64,000 nucleotides of DNA from positions 62,001-126,000 of the forward strand of contig DACH01000001.1 in assembly GCA_002494625.1 (NCBI GenBank), given 5' to 3'. Each line of letters opens with the position of its first letter. Position 1 is the stretch's first letter. The DNA is from Archaeoglobus sp. UBA234 (GTDB lineage Archaea > Halobacteriota > Archaeoglobi > Archaeoglobales > Archaeoglobaceae). Positions 8,604 to 17,939 of this stretch are shown in pieces. The notes under the pieces are model-generated. The model did not search any database, had not been told where the DNA came from, and was given only the letters and a program-made list of their open reading frames with translations. A program made the translations under genes and the position numbers.

Positions 8604-9805
8604 TGACGTCCGACTGTGGAAGGATCGAGTTCAAAGATGTTTCATTTTCTTTTTCCGGGCGAGAGATACTTAAAGCAAGCTTTACTGTCGAACAGGGAGA
8701 GAAGATTTTGCTCAGAGGAGGTGTTGGTTCGGGGAAAACAACTGCTTTCAGAATTCTCACTGGATTGATTCCAGTATTTTACAGGGGTGAACTGAAGGGA
8801 GAAGTGAGGGTCTCGGGTGAGAAAAACCCATTGAACTTCAGAGACCACTTTTACTGTGCCTTTCAGTGCCCAGAAGAGCAAATTGTGTTTGATACAGTGA
8901 TGGATGAGGTTGGTTCAATCGATGAAAAATTAATTTCAAAGCTCAAATTGAAACATTTACTGGAAAAAAGAACCCATCAGCTATCCGATGGAGAGAAACA
9001 GCTTGTCGTGATACTGACAGCAATACTCTCCAGTAGGGAATGTATGGGCTTTGATGAGGCTTTATCCCACCTCTATCCTGAGAGAGCAGAAAAAATACTC
9101 AAAATTATACTGGAGGATGAGAGGACAGTTATCTTTTCAGATAAGAGAAAGTATTTTGAGAAGTTTTTTGACAGAGTTATATCCATAGGAAAAAGCCACG
9201 AATATCCTCCAAAAATTCCACAGGCTGATTTTGGAGAGGAAATTGTCAGCCTGACTGATGTTTCCTTCTCCTATCCAGAGTCCATAGAACCCCTTCTTGA
9301 GGATGTGAACCTCAGCGTTGCAAAGGGAGAGATTGTCTCAATAACAGGAGACAACGGGAGCGGTAAAACAACCCTTCTCAAAATAATTTCAGGCATACTT
9401 GAAGCAGAAGGAAAAGCTGAGGTTAATGGGAAAGTGTCACTGAGCCTCCAGTATCCGAACTACAGCTTTGTCGAAAGGACTGTAAGAGATGAACTGCAAT
9501 TTCTCAAACATCCAGAGCTGATAAATCAGGTAAAGGAATTGTTGAGCAGACACCCGCACTCACTCAGTGTGGGAGAATCCAAGCTTTTATCCGTAATAAA
9601 ATCTTTTGATGGGGATGTACTGCTTCTTGATGAGCCAGCAGTTGGACAGGAGGAGTCCTTCAGATTCAGACTTCTTGAATGGATTAGACGATTCGGAAAA
9701 ACAGCAATCATCGCCACCCATGATATGAAGCTGGCAGAGCTTTCAGACAGCATCTATGAGATTCGAAAAAAGAAGCTTGTAAAGGTAGAAGGGCGAAATA
9801 AATGA
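8600..9805 (+). CDS. ECF transporter energizing ATPase, two fused nucleotide-binding domains
   Basis: 401 residues holding two ABC ATPase domains. Domain 1 (~8-200) has Walker A GGVGSGKTT, signature LSDGEKQ and Walker B MGFDEAL, but no clear H-loop His where one is expected (ending VIFSDKRKYF). Domain 2 (~212-400) has GDNGSGKTT, LSVGESK, LLLDEP and the switch His in ATHDMKL. This replaces the usual EcfA/EcfA' pair in one chain. It overlaps bioY and the T-component gene by 4 bp at each end. The imbalance suggests that domain 2 carries most catalysis. Confidence 0.87.
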   Translation: MMTSDCGRIEFKDVSFSFSGREILKASFTVEQGEKILLRGGVGSGKTTAFRILTGLIPVFYRGELKGEVRVSGEKNPLNFRDHFYCAFQCPEEQIVFDTVMDEVGSIDEKLISKLKLKHLLEKRTHQLSDGEKQLVVILTAILSSRECMGFDEALSHLYPERAEKILKIILEDERTVIFSDKRKYFEKFFDRVISIGKSHEYPPKIPQADFGEEIVSLTDVSFSYPESIEPLLEDVNLSVAKGEIVSITGDNGSGKTTLLKIISGILEAEGKAEVNGKVSLSLQYPNYSFVERTVRDELQFLKHPELINQVKELLSRHPHSLSVGESKLLSVIKSFDGDVLLLDEPAVGQEESFRFRLLEWIRRFGKTAIIATHDMKLAELSDSIYEIRKKKLVKVEGRNK

Positions 9806-10500
9806 GGGCGAGAAGAAGGGACAGAATCCTGAAGGGGATTTTGAGAAGTACTTCAGACTTCATGTCATCAGGAAACGATGTTGTCGATGGCAGATTTGTC
9901 CTGTTTTTCATCATAATATCTATTATATTCCTCAACATTTCCTCTTTTAGCTTTTTTACATCAATTACTGTAATCTTTCTATCTTCAATCTACTCCCTTA
10001 GCGTATCCAGAAAAATTCTGAGCGGTATTGCTGCTTCTATACCATTCATAGCTTTCTTCTCGATTTCAACACTGATACTCACATCCAGTACTGAAAGTGC
10101 CATAAAAAATGCCCTCTTCATTCTTTCACTAGTATCAATGAGCTCGATTTTACTTAACCTTCCACACAAAAAAGTTCTGGCAACTTTCAGGTATTTCAGA
10201 CTGCCTGAAAAGGTTTCACTCATGGTTATTATATCCTTCAGACTCTTGAACCTCTATTCTGAAGATATCGCAAATATAATCGACCTCTACTCGATTCAGA
10301 GAATGAAAAGGATAGAATACTACAGAAAAATCGTGAGGGCTTTCCTTTCAGTTCTTATGCTAAGAGCTGTAAATCTCTCAGAGGCAATATACCTCAGAGG
10401 TGGAGTCTCGATTCCTGAGGAGCATTTCAGGAGACCCGGAAAAAGGGAACTTTATTTTTTTATATCCTCCATTATCGTTGCCCTTTCTGCCATCATCTGA
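9802..10500 (+). CDS. ECF transporter transmembrane (T) component, EcfT/BioN/CbiQ family
   Basis: 232 residues with about five membrane helices, in pairs at ~33-60, 70-110 and 205-230. The long cytosolic coupling helices at ~150-200 carry a basic segment (SIQRMKRI) and an LRGG motif (AIYLRGG) equivalent to the Ala-Arg-Gly coupling motifs that dock on the ATPase. It links the fused ATPase to the BioY S component. The ATG overlaps the ATPase stop codon by 4 bp. It ends 45 bp before srp54, which has its own TATA box. Confidence 0.85.
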   Translation: MRARRRDRILKGILRSTSDFMSSGNDVVDGRFVLFFIIISIIFLNISSFSFFTSITVIFLSSIYSLSVSRKILSGIAASIPFIAFFSISTLILTSSTESAIKNALFILSLVSMSSILLNLPHKKVLATFRYFRLPEKVSLMVIISFRLLNLYSEDIANIIDLYSIQRMKRIEYYRKIVRAFLSVLMLRAVNLSEAIYLRGGVSIPEEHFRRPGKRELYFFISSIIVALSAII

Positions 10501-10512
10501 AAAACTTGGGAA

Positions 10513-10523
10513 AGTTTAATAAT
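10513..10523 (+). promoter_or_regulatory. TATA box of srp54
   Basis: AGTTTAATAAT is centred 28 bp before the ATG at 10546 in the short gap after the ECF operon; leaderless initiation is likely. Confidence 0.5.
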
Positions 10524-10545
10524 CTCCTCTTCTTCACTCTCTATA

Positions 10546-11859
10546 ATGGCACTTGAGGGACTCAGAGAGGTTGTGAGAAAGATTACGACCTCTTCATCTG
10601 TTGACAAATACCTTGTAGAAGAGATTGTAAGAGACATTCAGAGGGCTCTTCTGAGGGCGGATGTGAATGTCAGACAGGTAAAGCAGATAACCGATGCAAT
10701 AAAGAAGAGAGCTCTTGCAGAGGATGTTCTTCCCACTTTCAATGTAAGAGAGCACATAATAAGGATTGTATATGAAGAGCTAATGGGTGGAATCGGAGAA
10801 GGACTTGAGATTCCACTCAAAAAGTCAAGAATCGTGCTCGTTGGATTGCAGGGCAGTGGAAAAACTACGACAACGACAAAAATGGCAAAGTACTTTAAAG
10901 ACAGAGGTTTGAAAACAGCAGTGGTAGCTGCTGACACCTGGCGTCCTGCTGCCTATGACCAACTAAAACAGCTTGCTGATGCCTATGGGATCGGATTCTA
11001 TGGAGAAAAGGATGAGAAGGATGCAGTAAAAATTGCGAAAAAGGGTCTTGATGCCCTTAAAGACTACGATATGGTAATAATCGACACTGCAGGAAGACAC
11101 GCTCTTGAAGAGGAACTCATTGAGGAGATGATTCAGATCAGCAGGGTATCCAGCCCAGACTACAAGCTACTTGTTCTCGATGCTGCAATCGGGCAGCTTG
11201 CAAGTACCCAGGCAAAGAGATTTCATGAGGCTATAGGAATCGATGGAATAGTGATAACAAAGTTTGATGGGACGGCAAAAGGTGGTGGGGCTTTATCGGC
11301 TGCAAGGGAGATAGGAATCCCAATTGCCTTCATAGGAAGTGGAGAGAAGGTTGAGGATTTTGAAAGATTTGATCCTGCAGGATTTGTCTCCAGACTTCTT
11401 GGAATGGGAGATATTAAAGCCCTTCTTGAAAAAGTTGAGAGAGTTGTCTCAGAAGAGGAGCTTGATCCTGAGGCTTTTCTTAAAGGCACTTTCACACTGA
11501 AGGATGTTTACAAGCAGATTGAGGCAATGAAGAAGATGGGTCCTATCACAAAGATTCTCGAAATGCTGCCCTTTGGAGGACTGGGAGTTAAAATAGATGA
11601 TGACATGATGGAAACAACTCAGGAAAAAATGCAGAAGTTCAAGTACATAATGGATTCCATGACTGAAGAGGAGATAACAAATCCCTCCATCATAGACTCT
11701 TCGAGGATAAGAAGAATAGCTATAGGTTCAGGAACCTCACCACAGGAAGTAAAGGAACTTCTAAAATACTACAGGACGATGAAAAATCTGATGAAAAAAA
11801 TGAAGAAGGGCAAAATGGGCAAGTTACCAATAAAGGGCTTTCCAAAGCTCGGATTTTGA
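10546..11859 (+). CDS. srp54: Signal recognition particle 54 kDa protein (SRP54/Ffh)
   Basis: 437 residues. An N domain four-helix bundle (~1-90) is followed by a G domain with P-loop GLQGSGKTTTT (~103), DTAGRH (~185), TKFDGTAKGGG (~245) and the closing GSGEKVEDF. A Met-rich M domain (~300-430) includes MKKMGPITKILEMLP and the Met/Lys-rich tail that holds signal sequences and SRP RNA. The GTPase delivers ribosome-nascent chains to the receptor FtsY at the membrane. Length is typical for archaeal SRP54. SRP RNA, SRP19 and FtsY are not in this window. Confidence 0.97.
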   Translation: MALEGLREVVRKITTSSSVDKYLVEEIVRDIQRALLRADVNVRQVKQITDAIKKRALAEDVLPTFNVREHIIRIVYEELMGGIGEGLEIPLKKSRIVLVGLQGSGKTTTTTKMAKYFKDRGLKTAVVAADTWRPAAYDQLKQLADAYGIGFYGEKDEKDAVKIAKKGLDALKDYDMVIIDTAGRHALEEELIEEMIQISRVSSPDYKLLVLDAAIGQLASTQAKRFHEAIGIDGIVITKFDGTAKGGGALSAAREIGIPIAFIGSGEKVEDFERFDPAGFVSRLLGMGDIKALLEKVERVVSEEELDPEAFLKGTFTLKDVYKQIEAMKKMGPITKILEMLPFGGLGVKIDDDMMETTQEKMQKFKYIMDSMTEEEITNPSIIDSSRIRRIAIGSGTSPQEVKELLKYYRTMKNLMKKMKKGKMGKLPIKGFPKLGF

Positions 11860-11895
11860 AGATGAAGAGTATTTGATTAAGAGGACTCTGAGATA

Positions 11896-12543
11896 ATGAA
11901 AAAGAGGGTAATTGGAGTTGATGAGGCTGGCAAGGGTCCCGTTATAGGACCTCTTGTTGTTTGTGGTTTTGCCACCACTGCTGACAGAATAGAGGATTTG
12001 TTAAAATTGGGTGTGAAAGACTCAAAAAGACTGAGCAGGAAAAGAAGAGAGAAGATTGCCAATTTTCTTTTAAAACATGGTGACTCCGAGGTTATTGTGA
12101 TTCAACCTTCAGAACTTGACAAAATGATGTCTGAAAAGACGATAAACGAGATCCTCTGTGAGTGCTACGAAAGGATTGTGGACAGGTTTAAGCCAGGAAC
12201 TTTTTTCGTGGATAGCTTTGATGTTAAACCTGAGAGACTCGAGAAGAGATTGAAAAGGAAGGGAGCAGAAGTTGTAGCAGAGCACGGTGCAGATGAAAAA
12301 TACCCTGTAGTTGCTGCTGCATCCATTATCGCAAAGGTAAGGCGGGATGAAGAGATTGAAAAGCTCAGGAGAATTTATGGCGATTTCGGAAGTGGCTATG
12401 CAAGTGATGAGAGAACAAGAGAATTTCTGAGAAGTTACCTTGAAAAAAATGGTTGTTTCCCACCCTGCGCCAGAAAAAGCTGGAAGACTCTTGAGAAAAT
12501 CTCACAGAAATCCCTTAACGATTTTTCTGATATCAGCTTCTAA
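11896..12543 (+). CDS. rnhB: Ribonuclease HII
   Basis: 215 residues. It removes RNA from RNA-DNA hybrids and single ribonucleotides from DNA. The acidic metal site is visible in GVDEAGKGPVIGP (Asp7, Glu8), FFVDSFDV (third Asp) and the segment after SIIAKVRRDE (fourth acid). KDSKRLSRKRR provides the conserved Lys/Ser/Lys track. Length is typical for archaeal RNase HII. It starts 36 bp after srp54 and may share its mRNA. Its last 11 bp overlap the 3' end of the convergent LLM oxidoreductase gene. Confidence 0.95.
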   Translation: MKKRVIGVDEAGKGPVIGPLVVCGFATTADRIEDLLKLGVKDSKRLSRKRREKIANFLLKHGDSEVIVIQPSELDKMMSEKTINEILCECYERIVDRFKPGTFFVDSFDVKPERLEKRLKRKGAEVVAEHGADEKYPVVAAASIIAKVRRDEEIEKLRRIYGDFGSGYASDERTREFLRSYLEKNGCFPPCARKSWKTLEKISQKSLNDFSDISF

Positions 12544-13567
12544 AATAGGACACCACCTCCTCAGCCAGCAACCTGATGGTGGGTACATAATCGCTGTGCC
12601 TGACAAGGGGTGTGAAAACAAAATGCTCAACTCCTGCACTCACGAACTCTTCAACTCTCCCGATAACATCATCAGGGGTGCCAAAAATGAATCTATGCTT
12701 CACCACCTCAAAGGGAAGCTCCTTCGCAAGTCTTATCGCTTTTTCCATCTGCCTCTCATTGAAGGTGAAACCGAATAGATCTGGAATTTCAATCTTCTCC
12801 GTATCAACTCCTGCTTTTTCAAGAAAGTGTTTTCTCGCAGGCGACATAAGTGATAGAAGTTTTGCAGGAAGTTCAATCTTTCTTAGAGCTTCATCAAATT
12901 CTCTTTCCACAACAACATAGGCGAAAACTCCGGCTTCAACATACCTTCCAAGTTCTTCTGCTTTTTTTCTTATCCTTTTCAGGTTCTCTGCATATTTTCT
13001 GGGACCCATTCCAGCAGTTGGGATCCATCCATCCCCATAAATTGCCGTCAGATCCATGGTTCTCGGTGAGTTTCCTGCTACCCAGATAGGAACCTTTTTT
13101 CTAGGCATGATGAATGCATTTGTGAGTCTGAAGTATTTTCCCTCATAGTTAACCCTTTCTTCTTCAAAAAGTCTTTTTACCACTTCCAATCCCTCTTCAA
13201 GCCTTGAAACGAGGTTTTTGTTCTCAATTCCATATGGAAGGATGTTCATTCCCTCGCCTGCACCGAGACCAAGGACTGCTCTACCACCCGAAAAATCATG
13301 AAGTGTCACTGCCGACTGTGCGAGAACTGCAGGATGCTTTCTCAGAACATCGCTTACACAGGTTCCAATCCTGACATTTTTTGTAATCTGAGAGATTGCT
13401 CCGAGCAAGGTAAAAGCCTCATATGCACTCCAGTTTTTTATTCCAATTCCAACAAGGTGATCAGGTGTAAAAACAGAATCGAAGCCATTTCTGTCTGCAT
13501 AGAGAGAGGCTTTCAGAATTATATCCACTGGATCATGAGGGAGCTGGATACCAAACTTTACACCCAT
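12533..13567 (-). CDS. LLM-class F420-dependent oxidoreductase
   Basis: 344 residues with the bacterial-luciferase-like (beta/alpha)8 pattern: FGIQLPHD at strand 1, FTPDHL, RIGTCVSD, GRAVLGLGAGEG, VPIWVAGNSPRTM and YGDGWIPT. These are F420-binding family signatures. It is not the methylenetetrahydromethanopterin reductase Mer itself, whose N-terminus (FGIEFVP) and substrate loops differ from memory. The likely cofactor is F420 and the substrate is unknown. It is divergent from the livJ-like gene across 116 bp. Whether it acts on what that transporter imports is speculation. Confidence 0.82.
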   Translation of the reverse strand: MGVKFGIQLPHDPVDIILKASLYADRNGFDSVFTPDHLVGIGIKNWSAYEAFTLLGAISQITKNVRIGTCVSDVLRKHPAVLAQSAVTLHDFSGGRAVLGLGAGEGMNILPYGIENKNLVSRLEEGLEVVKRLFEEERVNYEGKYFRLTNAFIMPRKKVPIWVAGNSPRTMDLTAIYGDGWIPTAGMGPRKYAENLKRIRKKAEELGRYVEAGVFAYVVVEREFDEALRKIELPAKLLSLMSPARKHFLEKAGVDTEKIEIPDLFGFTFNERQMEKAIRLAKELPFEVVKHRFIFGTPDDVIGRVEEFVSAGVEHFVFTPLVRHSDYVPTIRLLAEEVVSYFRS

Positions 13568-13683
13568 TTTACCACCTTCTGCAATCGAGAATCCTGTTTT
13601 TCTATGATTAATAACTTTAAAAGCCCTTCGAATCGGAGAAAAATGAAAATATTTATTATGATGTATCCACTCTATTAAGGTTA

Positions 13684-14880
13684 ATGAGAGATCTGAGTAT
13701 AACCCTGATTTTTCTGATAGGGGCGATTATCTTATCAGGCTGTGTTGGTGAAACTCCGGAGAAGGTTGAAAAAAAGGAGGTTACGATAAAGATAGGTGTT
13801 CTTGTACCCAAAACAGGAAGGTTTCAGAACGCAGGAGTGTTTATGGAGAATGCAGCAAAACTCGCAAAAAAGCATGCTGAAGAGATCGGAGTGAGGGTTG
13901 AACTCGAGTTCGCAGATTGTGGTGATTCACCGGAAAAAACGAAATCAGCATTCATTGAGCTTTCTGGTAAAGGCGTCAATGCGATTGTGGGTGCATATTC
14001 AAGTGCTCAGGCTATTTCCGCAGCAGAGGCAGCCCAGCAGACATCCACCCTGTATATGGTAAGTGTTGCCTCTACAACACAGATCGAAAAAGCTGTTCTG
14101 AATGGCAACAGGTATGTTTTCAGAAATGCGTACAACACCAGCTACTGGGGTGAGCTTGCTGCTGAATTCATTAGACTTTCAGGAGCAGAGGGATATTACT
14201 TCCAGGGATTTCAACCTCTCAGAACATTCAACCAGGGAATGCTCGATGTTATAAAAGAGAGAACCGATGTGGAGCTTAAAGAGGAGAGCTACTACAACCC
14301 CTCTGCCGATCCCAAAGATGTATACAACAAAGCAATCGATGCTGCCTCAAAAATGGGGGAGAAAGATGTACTTGTACTCGGAGATCCGGGAAGCCTCTCT
14401 GTTTCCTATCTCAAAGAATACAGAAGTAACGGAGGGAAAGGTATAGTTTACTCAGTTGGAGGTGTTCTTGCCCTCCCCCAGACCCTGAGATCTCTTGGAG
14501 AGATTGCAGACTACACTGCCTTCCAGGCTGCTTCTCTTGAAGGAGTAATGGAGACAGAATATACCAAGAAATATTTCAGCGAATACAGGGAGGAGTTCGG
14601 TGTCGAAGCTAACAACTACGCAGGGGTTCTGACATATGACTCAATTTTGATTCTGGCTCAGGCCGCTCAGAAAGCAGATGATGTCACATCAGATAAGCTG
14701 ATAGAAGTACTCGAGAAAGGTAGTTTTACCGGGGCAGCTGGGATATATAGATTCAACGATGCCCATCAGGCAGAATGGGGAAGCGATGAGCTCAAAGGAA
14801 AGATTGCCGAATGGGTTAACGGAGATATGCTTGTTGTTTATCCTGAAGAAGCCAGAGAAAGCGATATCGTATGGCAGTGA
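13684..14880 (+). CDS. Branched-chain amino-acid-type ABC transporter substrate-binding lipoprotein
   Basis: 398 residues. Lipoprotein signal peptide with lipobox LSGC (Cys20), then a periplasmic-binding-protein type I fold: IKIGVLVPKTGRF opening strand, VNAIVGAYSSAQA loop, LGDPGSLS, and the hinge return near NYAGVLTYDS. This is the LivJ/LivK family, which also binds urea, amides and other small polar ligands, so the ligand is uncertain. It is the first gene of a five-gene operon (permeases and ATPases follow); the permease ATG overlaps its end by 10 bp. Confidence 0.9.
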   Translation: MRDLSITLIFLIGAIILSGCVGETPEKVEKKEVTIKIGVLVPKTGRFQNAGVFMENAAKLAKKHAEEIGVRVELEFADCGDSPEKTKSAFIELSGKGVNAIVGAYSSAQAISAAEAAQQTSTLYMVSVASTTQIEKAVLNGNRYVFRNAYNTSYWGELAAEFIRLSGAEGYYFQGFQPLRTFNQGMLDVIKERTDVELKEESYYNPSADPKDVYNKAIDAASKMGEKDVLVLGDPGSLSVSYLKEYRSNGGKGIVYSVGGVLALPQTLRSLGEIADYTAFQAASLEGVMETEYTKKYFSEYREEFGVEANNYAGVLTYDSILILAQAAQKADDVTSDKLIEVLEKGSFTGAAGIYRFNDAHQAEWGSDELKGKIAEWVNGDMLVVYPEEARESDIVWQ

Positions 14881-15611
14881 GTTTTATATCTGTCATTTCA
14901 TCCACAATTTTTTTATCTATTTTTGCTGTGGCTGTAAGCCTTAACTTCCGAATAGCTCGATTTCTCAACCTTTCCCACGGTTCCATATATGCGCTGGGAG
15001 GTTATATCTCTTTCTTCACTTTCAGCCTGCATTTCAATGCTTTTCTTGGTTTTCTAACTTCAGCTGTCTTTTCCTTTATTACGGGGGCTATACTATTTCT
15101 TCTTGTAAAAAAAATCGGAAAGAATCTTCTCGAAGCAACAATCATTAGTCTTGGTTTTGGAATTGGGCTCGAAGAGATTCTCAGACTTACAAACAGGACG
15201 GGGTACTACCTGATAATAGGAGAAAATGTGATTCCCACAGACTTGCGGGAAAACCTTAACTTCCTGATTTTTCTCCTCGTATTTTTCTTTTTGCTCGCAA
15301 TTTACAGATCACAGACAGGAATAAAACTGAAGTTTATCGAGGAAGATAGCACCCTTGCGGAGATATACGGTGTTAATACAGAAAAATACGCCCTTCTATG
15401 CACGGGATTTACTTCTTCAATAATAGCCTCTCTTGGATTCATAAACTCAACATCCCAAGCAATTTTCCCAGCAATAGGTTGGAGTCCATTGATCTCGGGA
15501 ATTCTCATTGCTGCTTTTGCATCAATCTTCAGAACCACAGGTTTTCTACACTACCTCAGAATTTCAGCTGTAGCTTTGGTTTACTCCCTCATTCTCTCTT
15601 TCATAATCTGA
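14871..15611 (+). CDS. livH: LivH-type ABC transporter permease
   Basis: 246 residues and about eight hydrophobic spans. Family markers are NLSHGSIYALGGY near residue 35 and the EEDSTLAEIYGVNTEKY loop, the cytosolic coupling segment (usually ...AxxxGIxxxR) before the final helices. It lies inside the operon and overlaps the binding-protein gene by 10 bp. At 246 residues it is shorter than the usual ~290 of LivH, with compact loops. Confidence 0.87.
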   Translation: MAVSFISVISSTIFLSIFAVAVSLNFRIARFLNLSHGSIYALGGYISFFTFSLHFNAFLGFLTSAVFSFITGAILFLLVKKIGKNLLEATIISLGFGIGLEEILRLTNRTGYYLIIGENVIPTDLRENLNFLIFLLVFFFLLAIYRSQTGIKLKFIEEDSTLAEIYGVNTEKYALLCTGFTSSIIASLGFINSTSQAIFPAIGWSPLISGILIAAFASIFRTTGFLHYLRISAVALVYSLILSFII

Positions 15612-15620
15612 GGAGGAGTT
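15611..15620 (+). promoter_or_regulatory. Ribosome binding site fixing the livM start
   Basis: AGGAGGAGTT lies just before the ATG at 15623. The open frame extends back to 15398 inside livH, but only this ATG has a strong ribosome binding site and makes family-like sequence. Confidence 0.6.
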
Positions 15621-15622
15621 CC

Positions 15623-16591
15623 ATGAACCCGGAAGTTGAAGAAAAAATTACACCACTCAGAATATATCGAAAAACAATATCAAGCAAAAAAAGAAAATTT
15701 GCTTTTGAGCTGCTAAGCTTGATAGTTATTCTTTCAGCCATAATCCTCACAGGCAACTTCTTTCTGATCTGGTTAACTTCTCTCGCTCTGATTTACTCCT
15801 CTCTCACACTTTCCTGGGCTTTCATGGAAGATATGGGTGGAAGAACGAGCCTCGGACATACAATTCCCTTCGGATTGTCTGCCTATCTCTCTGCGATTCT
15901 TCTCATACTGACAAAACGCCCGGAGTCTGTTCTTTTTTCATGGATTGCAGCAGGAATGGTGTCAGCGATTATTTTTTACATACTTTCACGGATTGACAGA
16001 GTTGGATTTGTGTTCATCACCTTCATCGTGGGTGCTTCAGCATGGCTTATTTCTCCACTCATACTTCTGAAAGTAAATGGTGAATTGATAGGTGGAGAAG
16101 AGGGGTTTTCCATCTTCACAATCTCGCTTGAAAGAATATACATCATCTCCTCTACCTTCATGATCCTGTTATTTGCATTTTTCAGTCTTTTCAGTCTGAA
16201 TTACCGAAGTCTTGTCTTCAAAGCAATGAGAGATGATGAGAAGGCTGCAAGAGCTTCTGGAATAAAGATTGACAGGCTAAAACTCTACATTTCCATTATA
16301 TCATGTATCCCCGCTTCAATAAGTGGAGGGCTTTACGCACTTCTCTTTTCCCATGTGAGTCCTGATAGCTTCTCCATACACATTGCTATATTCCCCTTCA
16401 TAGCGTCAGTTTTTTCCAGAGATGAATCTCTTTCCGGAAGAATTGTAGGGAGCTTTATCCTGGTATTTATCTCAAATTACATGAACTCACTCCTACCAGA
16501 ATCATATCTTCTTCTATATGCAGCAATTCTGATTCTATCTCCAAGAATTGTCAGGATGAGATTTTTCAGGATGGAAATTCTGGGTGGTTAA
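15623..16591 (+). CDS. livM: LivM-type ABC transporter permease
   Basis: 322 residues with roughly nine to ten membrane spans. The early GRTSLGHTIPFGLSAY is the LivM counterpart of GxxSLGHAAFFGIGAY. The coupling loop MRDDEKAARASGIKIDRLKL is unmistakable for this family. The terminal segment (SPESYLLLYAAILILSPRIV type) matches too. It pairs with LivH to form the membrane channel. The next gene starts immediately after its stop codon. Confidence 0.9.
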   Translation: MNPEVEEKITPLRIYRKTISSKKRKFAFELLSLIVILSAIILTGNFFLIWLTSLALIYSSLTLSWAFMEDMGGRTSLGHTIPFGLSAYLSAILLILTKRPESVLFSWIAAGMVSAIIFYILSRIDRVGFVFITFIVGASAWLISPLILLKVNGELIGGEEGFSIFTISLERIYIISSTFMILLFAFFSLFSLNYRSLVFKAMRDDEKAARASGIKIDRLKLYISIISCIPASISGGLYALLFSHVSPDSFSIHIAIFPFIASVFSRDESLSGRIVGSFILVFISNYMNSLLPESYLLLYAAILILSPRIVRMRFFRMEILGG

Positions 16592-17236
16592 ATGCTCAAG
16601 CTTAGAGATGTTTCAAAGAAGTTCAACAGCCTAATGGTGCTGAAAAAAATAAACCTTGACATCAGAACGGGAGAGACCATTGGAATCTATGGACCCAACG
16701 GGAGTGGTAAATCCACCCTCCTGAAGATACTCTCTGGATTTACAAAGCCTTCCTGTGGCAAGGTTTTCATAAATGACAGAGACATTACAGAAATGCCCGC
16801 TGAAAAAAGAGCAGAGCTCGGAATTGCATATGCTTTTCAGATTCCCAGACCTTTCGAGAGGCTCACGGTGTTCGAGAACATTTACACAACCTCTCTCCTC
16901 CGGAGTGATCCTGAAGAAGCTGCAATTAAGACAGAAGAGCTTCTTTATCAGTTTGAGCTATCAGATGTTTCTGATTCTATAGCTGCAAATCTCTCACAGG
17001 GTGAAATGAAGTTGCTTGAAATATGCAGAAGTGTTGCAACTCAGCCAGACTTTCTGCTGCTTGATGAGCCTTTTGCAGCACTTGACAAAGAGAATGCAAG
17101 AGTGATAAGGCGTAAAATAAGAATGCTCAGAAGCATGGACATGGGAATTGTAATAACCGCTCACAGATCAAGAATTCTTGAGGGGCTCGTGGACAGGATT
17201 ATGAAGATAGAATACGGCATACTTAATAGAGAGTGA
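16592..17236 (+). CDS. livG: LivG-type ABC transporter ATP-binding protein
   Basis: 214 residues. Walker A GPNGSGKST (~33), Q-loop YAFQIPRPF, signature LSQGEMKLLEICR, Walker B LLLDEPFAALD and the switch His in ITAHRSR. It is shorter than typical LivG (~250) because the long insert after Walker A is reduced. The ATG is adjacent to the livM stop, so translation is coupled. It forms a heterodimer with the LivF protein encoded next. Confidence 0.9.
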   Translation: MLKLRDVSKKFNSLMVLKKINLDIRTGETIGIYGPNGSGKSTLLKILSGFTKPSCGKVFINDRDITEMPAEKRAELGIAYAFQIPRPFERLTVFENIYTTSLLRSDPEEAAIKTEELLYQFELSDVSDSIAANLSQGEMKLLEICRSVATQPDFLLLDEPFAALDKENARVIRRKIRMLRSMDMGIVITAHRSRILEGLVDRIMKIEYGILNRE

Positions 17237-17240
17237 GAAA

Positions 17241-17921
17241 ATGCTCGAGCTTGTCAACGGGAGAGTAAAGGTGGATGGAAAGGAACTCATATCTGACGTA
17301 AATTTTAAAATCAGGAGAGGAGAGATCTCGCTTCTTTTTGGTCCAAACGGGAGTGGCAAAACAACTATTTTCAGAGCCCTTATGGGACTTGTGAGCATTT
17401 CAGGAAGAGTTGTTATGGATGGAGAAGATATAACCCCCCTGAAACCCCATGAAAGATTCGAAAAAGGGCTTGTTCTTGCTCCTGAAAGAATGAGAGTGGC
17501 TAAAAACCTAACAGTTGAAGAGAATCTACTAATAGGCTGCAGGAAAAAAAGCATAGAAGTTGCTTACAAAACCTTCCCCATTCTGAAAAAGCTTAGACAC
17601 CAGAGAGCAGGTACACTCAGTGGTGGTGAGAGACAGCTTGTGGTGTTCTGCAGGGCAATTCTTTCTGAGCCCAAATACCTTCTCCTTGATGAGCCATTTC
17701 AGGGTCTCCAACCTGAGTATGTGGATGCTGTGATTGAAAAGATAGAGTTCATGGCGAGCCAGGGTAGTGGAGTTGGCATCATATCCCACGAAAGGGTGGA
17801 AGATTTGCTCAGAATATCGGAGTCCTTCACAGTTTTGCTTGGTGGAAAAATTGTCTGCACGGAGAAGATCGATGACTTTGAAACTGGATTGAACAGACTG
17901 AAGGAATTCATGCTGATTTGA
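17241..17921 (+). CDS. livF: LivF-type ABC transporter ATP-binding protein
   Basis: 226 residues. Walker A GPNGSGKTT (~34), Q-loop VLAPERMRVAKNLTVEENL (the APE variant typical of LivF, which usually reads PEGR/PERR), signature LSGGERQLVVFCRAI, Walker B LLLDEPFQGLQP and switch His in ISHERV. It is the last gene of the livJHMGF-like operon, 4 bp after livG and 18 bp before the convergent rfcL 3' end. Confidence 0.9.
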   Translation: MLELVNGRVKVDGKELISDVNFKIRRGEISLLFGPNGSGKTTIFRALMGLVSISGRVVMDGEDITPLKPHERFEKGLVLAPERMRVAKNLTVEENLLIGCRKKSIEVAYKTFPILKKLRHQRAGTLSGGERQLVVFCRAILSEPKYLLLDEPFQGLQPEYVDAVIEKIEFMASQGSGVGIISHERVEDLLRISESFTVLLGGKIVCTEKIDDFETGLNRLKEFMLI

Positions 17922-17939
17922 TTAGATTATTTATTAATC

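Noticed and set aside
12440..12778. Plus-strand ORF overlapping rnhB and the LLM gene
   Set aside because: Antisense/frame shadow of two convergent, clearly conserved genes.
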